In this document: in pieces, positions 50,712 through 52,875 of the stretch | Position numbering within the stretch: the stretch's first letter is position 1 | Layout of the letters: each line of letters opens with the position of its first letter | Assembly (NCBI GenBank): GCA_050251775.1 | Contig: JBFWMD010000019.1 | Coordinates: forward strand, 1-52,875 | From: Paucidesulfovibrio sp050251775 | GTDB lineage: Bacteria; Desulfobacterota; Desulfovibrionia; Desulfovibrionales; Desulfovibrionaceae | Direction: 5' to 3' | Length of the DNA stretch: 52,875 nt | Translations under genes and position numbers: made by a program | The notes under the pieces: generated by a model | What the model saw: only the letters and a program-made list of their open reading frames with translations | The model's database searches: none | Told to the model about the DNA's origin: nothing

Positions 50712-51152
50712 TCAGGCCGTTTCCAGTTTGAAACGCAGGCGCAACACGCCGTCCTCGAAATCGTGGGAAACGATGCGCAGCAGGCCGACCTCGCGGGTGT
50801 TGGACGCGTGCGGCCCGATGCAGGGGCAGGCGTCAAAGTCGCCCACGCGCACAATGCGCACCTCGTCGCCGGCCTCCTCGGGCAGGCGGGAGAGGTCGAA
50901 CTCCCCGGCCGCCTTTGCGCGGTCGAGGAACTCCTCGCGCACGTCCAGCCCGCGCGCCAGCTGCGCGTTGACCAGCGCTTCCAGGTCGCGGACTTCCCCG
51001 TCCGTGAGGGGGCGCTCAAAGCGGTAGTCGCACTTGGATTTCTTTTTGTTGATATGCGCGGAGAAACATCGGCCGCAGCCAAAGGTCGCGACCATGGCGC
51101 GGTTGAGGACGTGTTCGGCGGTGTGCATCCGTTCGTCGTAAATTTTGGACAT
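50712..51152 (-). CDS. alanyl-tRNA editing protein (AlaX type)
   Basis: A 146-residue free-standing AlaX editing domain. The metal ligands are His10 and His14 (MHTAEHVL) and Cys111-x3-His115 (CIGPHASN). It deacylates Ser- or Gly-mischarged tRNA(Ala) in trans. The short form lacks an N-terminal domain and is the AlaX-S type. The ATG at 51152 is the only sensible start. Twenty bases downstream of the nitroreductase gene, same strand. Confidence 0.9.
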   Translation of the reverse strand: MSKIYDERMHTAEHVLNRAMVATFGCGRCFSAHINKKKSKCDYRFERPLTDGEVRDLEALVNAQLARGLDVREEFLDRAKAAGEFDLSRLPEEAGDEVRIVRVGDFDACPCIGPHASNTREVGLLRIVSHDFEDGVLRLRFKLETA

Positions 51153-51172
51153 GGCGGGTCTCGGCGGGGTGG

Positions 51173-52000
51173 TCAGGATTTGAATTTGAGGCGCAAGATA
51201 TGGGCCGGGTTCCTCTGGACCGTGCGCTGGTAGCGCACGTCTGGATGGCCGAAGAGCATCACGTAGCCAAGGACATGGCCCTCGGGGATGCCCAGGGCCA
51301 GCCGCATTTCCGGTACGATCCCCATGGCCCACTTGGCCAGCCCGCACCAGAGCGCGCCCAGGCCCGCGCTGGAGGCCAGCAGTTCGAAGTAGCTCAGGGC
51401 GATGAGGCAGTCGGCTTCGGCGGAAGCGCCGTGGCCCGGGCTGGAGACCGCGAACAGGTGCGGCGCGCCCCGAAAGATCACGTCATTGCCCTGGGCAAAG
51501 GCCTCGGGAAACCGCGCGAAGAAGCCCAGAGACTCGGGAATCTGGTTGTTTTTGGCCGCCAGGTCCAGGCCGTGGTAGGTCAGTTTGCGGTACTGTTCCA
51601 TGACGTTGGCGTCGTCCACCAGGGAGAAAAGGCGGTCCGCATTGTTGCGGCCCGACGGGGCATGGGCCACGACGCGCATCAGCTGCTCGATCTCGTCCTT
51701 GTCCACGGGCTTGTCCGTGTAGCGGCGAACGCTGCGCCGGCCCATGATCAGGGTTTCCAGCTGTTGCCGGGAAGGCAGCGCGCCCTTGAGCGGGCGGCTC
51801 TCCTCCGGGCGGCAGCCGTGGATGGACAGGGCTTCGGTCGGACAGATGGCCAGACAGTGCTGGCAATTGATGCAAAAGCTTTCCTTCTCCGGAATGATCG
51901 CGGGAAAACCCGTGTTCATGGTCAGAACCTTCATGGGGCAGTCCACGACACATTCGCCGCATTGCACGCAACGTTCCTGATCTACGTGAAATTCAATCAT
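51173..52000 (-). CDS. ferredoxin-domain nitroreductase family protein
   Basis: A 275-residue fusion. Residues 1-60 bind two [4Fe-4S] clusters (Cys11/14/17 with Cys53 and Cys43/46/49 with Cys21). From about 85 to the end is an FMN nitroreductase fold (GRRSVRRYTDKPVD, APSGRNNADRLF). Common in anaerobes, where it may reduce nitro or quinone compounds or act as a flavin reductase with ferredoxin as electron donor. The ATG at 52000 follows GAGGATG. It probably heads an operon with alaX. Confidence 0.92.
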   Translation of the reverse strand: MIEFHVDQERCVQCGECVVDCPMKVLTMNTGFPAIIPEKESFCINCQHCLAICPTEALSIHGCRPEESRPLKGALPSRQQLETLIMGRRSVRRYTDKPVDKDEIEQLMRVVAHAPSGRNNADRLFSLVDDANVMEQYRKLTYHGLDLAAKNNQIPESLGFFARFPEAFAQGNDVIFRGAPHLFAVSSPGHGASAEADCLIALSYFELLASSAGLGALWCGLAKWAMGIVPEMRLALGIPEGHVLGYVMLFGHPDVRYQRTVQRNPAHILRLKFKS

Positions 52001-52099
52001 CTCGCATCCTCTTCACCGGGATTGGACGAAGCCAATGCGCCTCGTCCATATCGTTTAGCACGCGAGTCCGGGGCGAGGGAAGCCCCAAAGCCGATACGT

Positions 52100-52875
52100 T
52101 CACTCCTCGGGCCATGCGGGACGCCCGTTGCGTTCCCGCCGGAGAAGAAACAGGGCCGCCAGGGAGGGCAGCGCGCCAAGGATGTAAAGGATTGCGAGGA
52201 TCAGAGGCTTGTTCGTCCAGTTCAGCGAAATCAGCCACATGCCGCAGGCGCCCAGAGTGAACACCGCGAACGTCAGCAGGGAGGAGGCCGCGCCCACATC
52301 CGACTCGACCTGCTCCAGAACCATGTTGTTGCTGATGGGCCGCGAAAGGCCCAGAAAAAATGTGCAGCTGAACGCGGGAAGCGCCAGCCCGAGCGGGGAG
52401 GAGCCGCCCGCGAGCAGCAGGACTCCCCCCGAAAGCAGCAGTCCGAACAGGGCCGTGTTCAGGACCGATTCCCCGCCCCTGCGTGCGCCGATGCGCGAGC
52501 AGAGCGAGGCCCCGAGCATGAAACCCAGGGAGTTCAGGCCGAAGTACAGGCCGTAGGCCTGCTCGCTGATGCCGAAGTCGGTAATGAAAATGCCCGGCGA
52601 AGCGCCCACATAGGCGAAATGGGGAATCATCAGGGCCGCGAAGGCGGTGTTCACGAGCATGAAGCGCCGGTTGCGCAGGAGAACGAGATAGCGGCCCGCC
52701 ACGGCCAGAACACCGCCTGAGGTGCGCGTGATGTCCGGCTCCCTGAGCCGGAAGGATCCGTAGAGGCCCACCAGGGCGAGCAGGGCCTGGGCTACGAAGA
52801 TCCAGCGCCAGGAGCCCATGAGCATGATCCAGCTGCCCAGGGTTGGGGCCAGCATGGGGCAGATGGAAATGATCA
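52100..52875 (-). CDS. MFS drug-resistance transporter (partial, 5' end outside window)
   Basis: The C-terminal about 258 residues of a major facilitator (Bcr/CflA-like) exporter: the frame stays open to the edge of the window and reads ISICPMLAPTLGSWI, the typical motif of helix 5 in this family. Several transmembrane helices and KPLILAILYILG follow. Probably a proton-driven drug or solute exporter. The ATG at 52855 is internal, not the start. Confidence 0.85.
   Translation of the reverse strand, partial: IISICPMLAPTLGSWIMLMGSWRWIFVAQALLALVGLYGSFRLREPDITRTSGGVLAVAGRYLVLLRNRRFMLVNTAFAALMIPHFAYVGASPGIFITDFGISEQAYGLYFGLNSLGFMLGASLCSRIGARRGGESVLNTALFGLLLSGGVLLLAGGSSPLGLALPAFSCTFFLGLSRPISNNMVLEQVESDVGAASSLLTFAVFTLGACGMWLISLNWTNKPLILAILYILGALPSLAALFLLRRERNGRPAWPEE

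Overview
The window is GC-rich (roughly 60-65% by eye) with codon third positions dominated by G and C. Its content points to a sulfate-reducer-type deltaproteobacterium (Desulfobacterota), probably Desulfovibrionaceae. The grounds are dense two-component signalling, a sigma-54 regulator with -24/-12 promoters, a TauE exporter paired with a TIGR02186 protein, a PEP-synthase-like protein among universal stress proteins, and a ferredoxin-nitroreductase. This placement is an inference; there is no rRNA or marker gene to settle it.

Layout. 1-9 kb: a metallo-beta-lactamase-fold hydrolase; a YdbH-type AsmA-like protein followed by a lipoprotein that joins YnbE-like and YdbL-like parts; an ECF S-component-like membrane protein; a MarC gene bracketed by two related acetyltransferases; and recN. 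9-20 kb: a chemoreceptor, an alpha/beta hydrolase, an MbfA-type rubrerythrin-VIT1 iron exporter, a MarR/His-rich transporter operon with visible operators, an orphan pair of Opp/Dpp-type permeases, a methyltransferase, an iron-type alcohol dehydrogenase, a secreted GlcG/HbpS-like protein and a tRNA-Ala(GGC). 20-28 kb: an AT-richer stretch with few genes, a GFA-family protein, a CDP-alcohol phosphatidyltransferase, two tandem histidine kinases, YbaK, DUF554 and DUF190.

28.6-39.7 kb is the most coherent and least ordinary region. Seven consecutive minus-strand genes (Usp-like, TauE, TIGR02186, PEP-synthase-like, single-domain receiver, two Usp-like) lie downstream of a strong match to a sigma-54 promoter (35681-35696). 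The intergenic region above it carries three copies of a dyad with consensus GTTTCA-N3-TGAAAC. Directly upstream are a sigma-54 response regulator and its histidine kinase, which have their own sigma-54-like promoter. The simplest reading is a signal-responsive regulon in which the kinase/regulator pair activates a phosphotransfer, stress and anion-export operon. What it senses and makes is not known to me.

39.9-52.9 kb: a second identical tRNA-Ala(GGC) followed by an AT-rich acetyltransferase, a low-complexity coiled-coil protein, a VanX-like dipeptidase, a YkgJ-type cysteine-cluster protein, a very large hybrid kinase (REC-REC-Hpt) paired with a REC-GGDEF diguanylate cyclase, a GlnHPQ-type polar amino acid ABC transporter, AlaX, a ferredoxin-nitroreductase, and an MFS transporter cut by the window edge.
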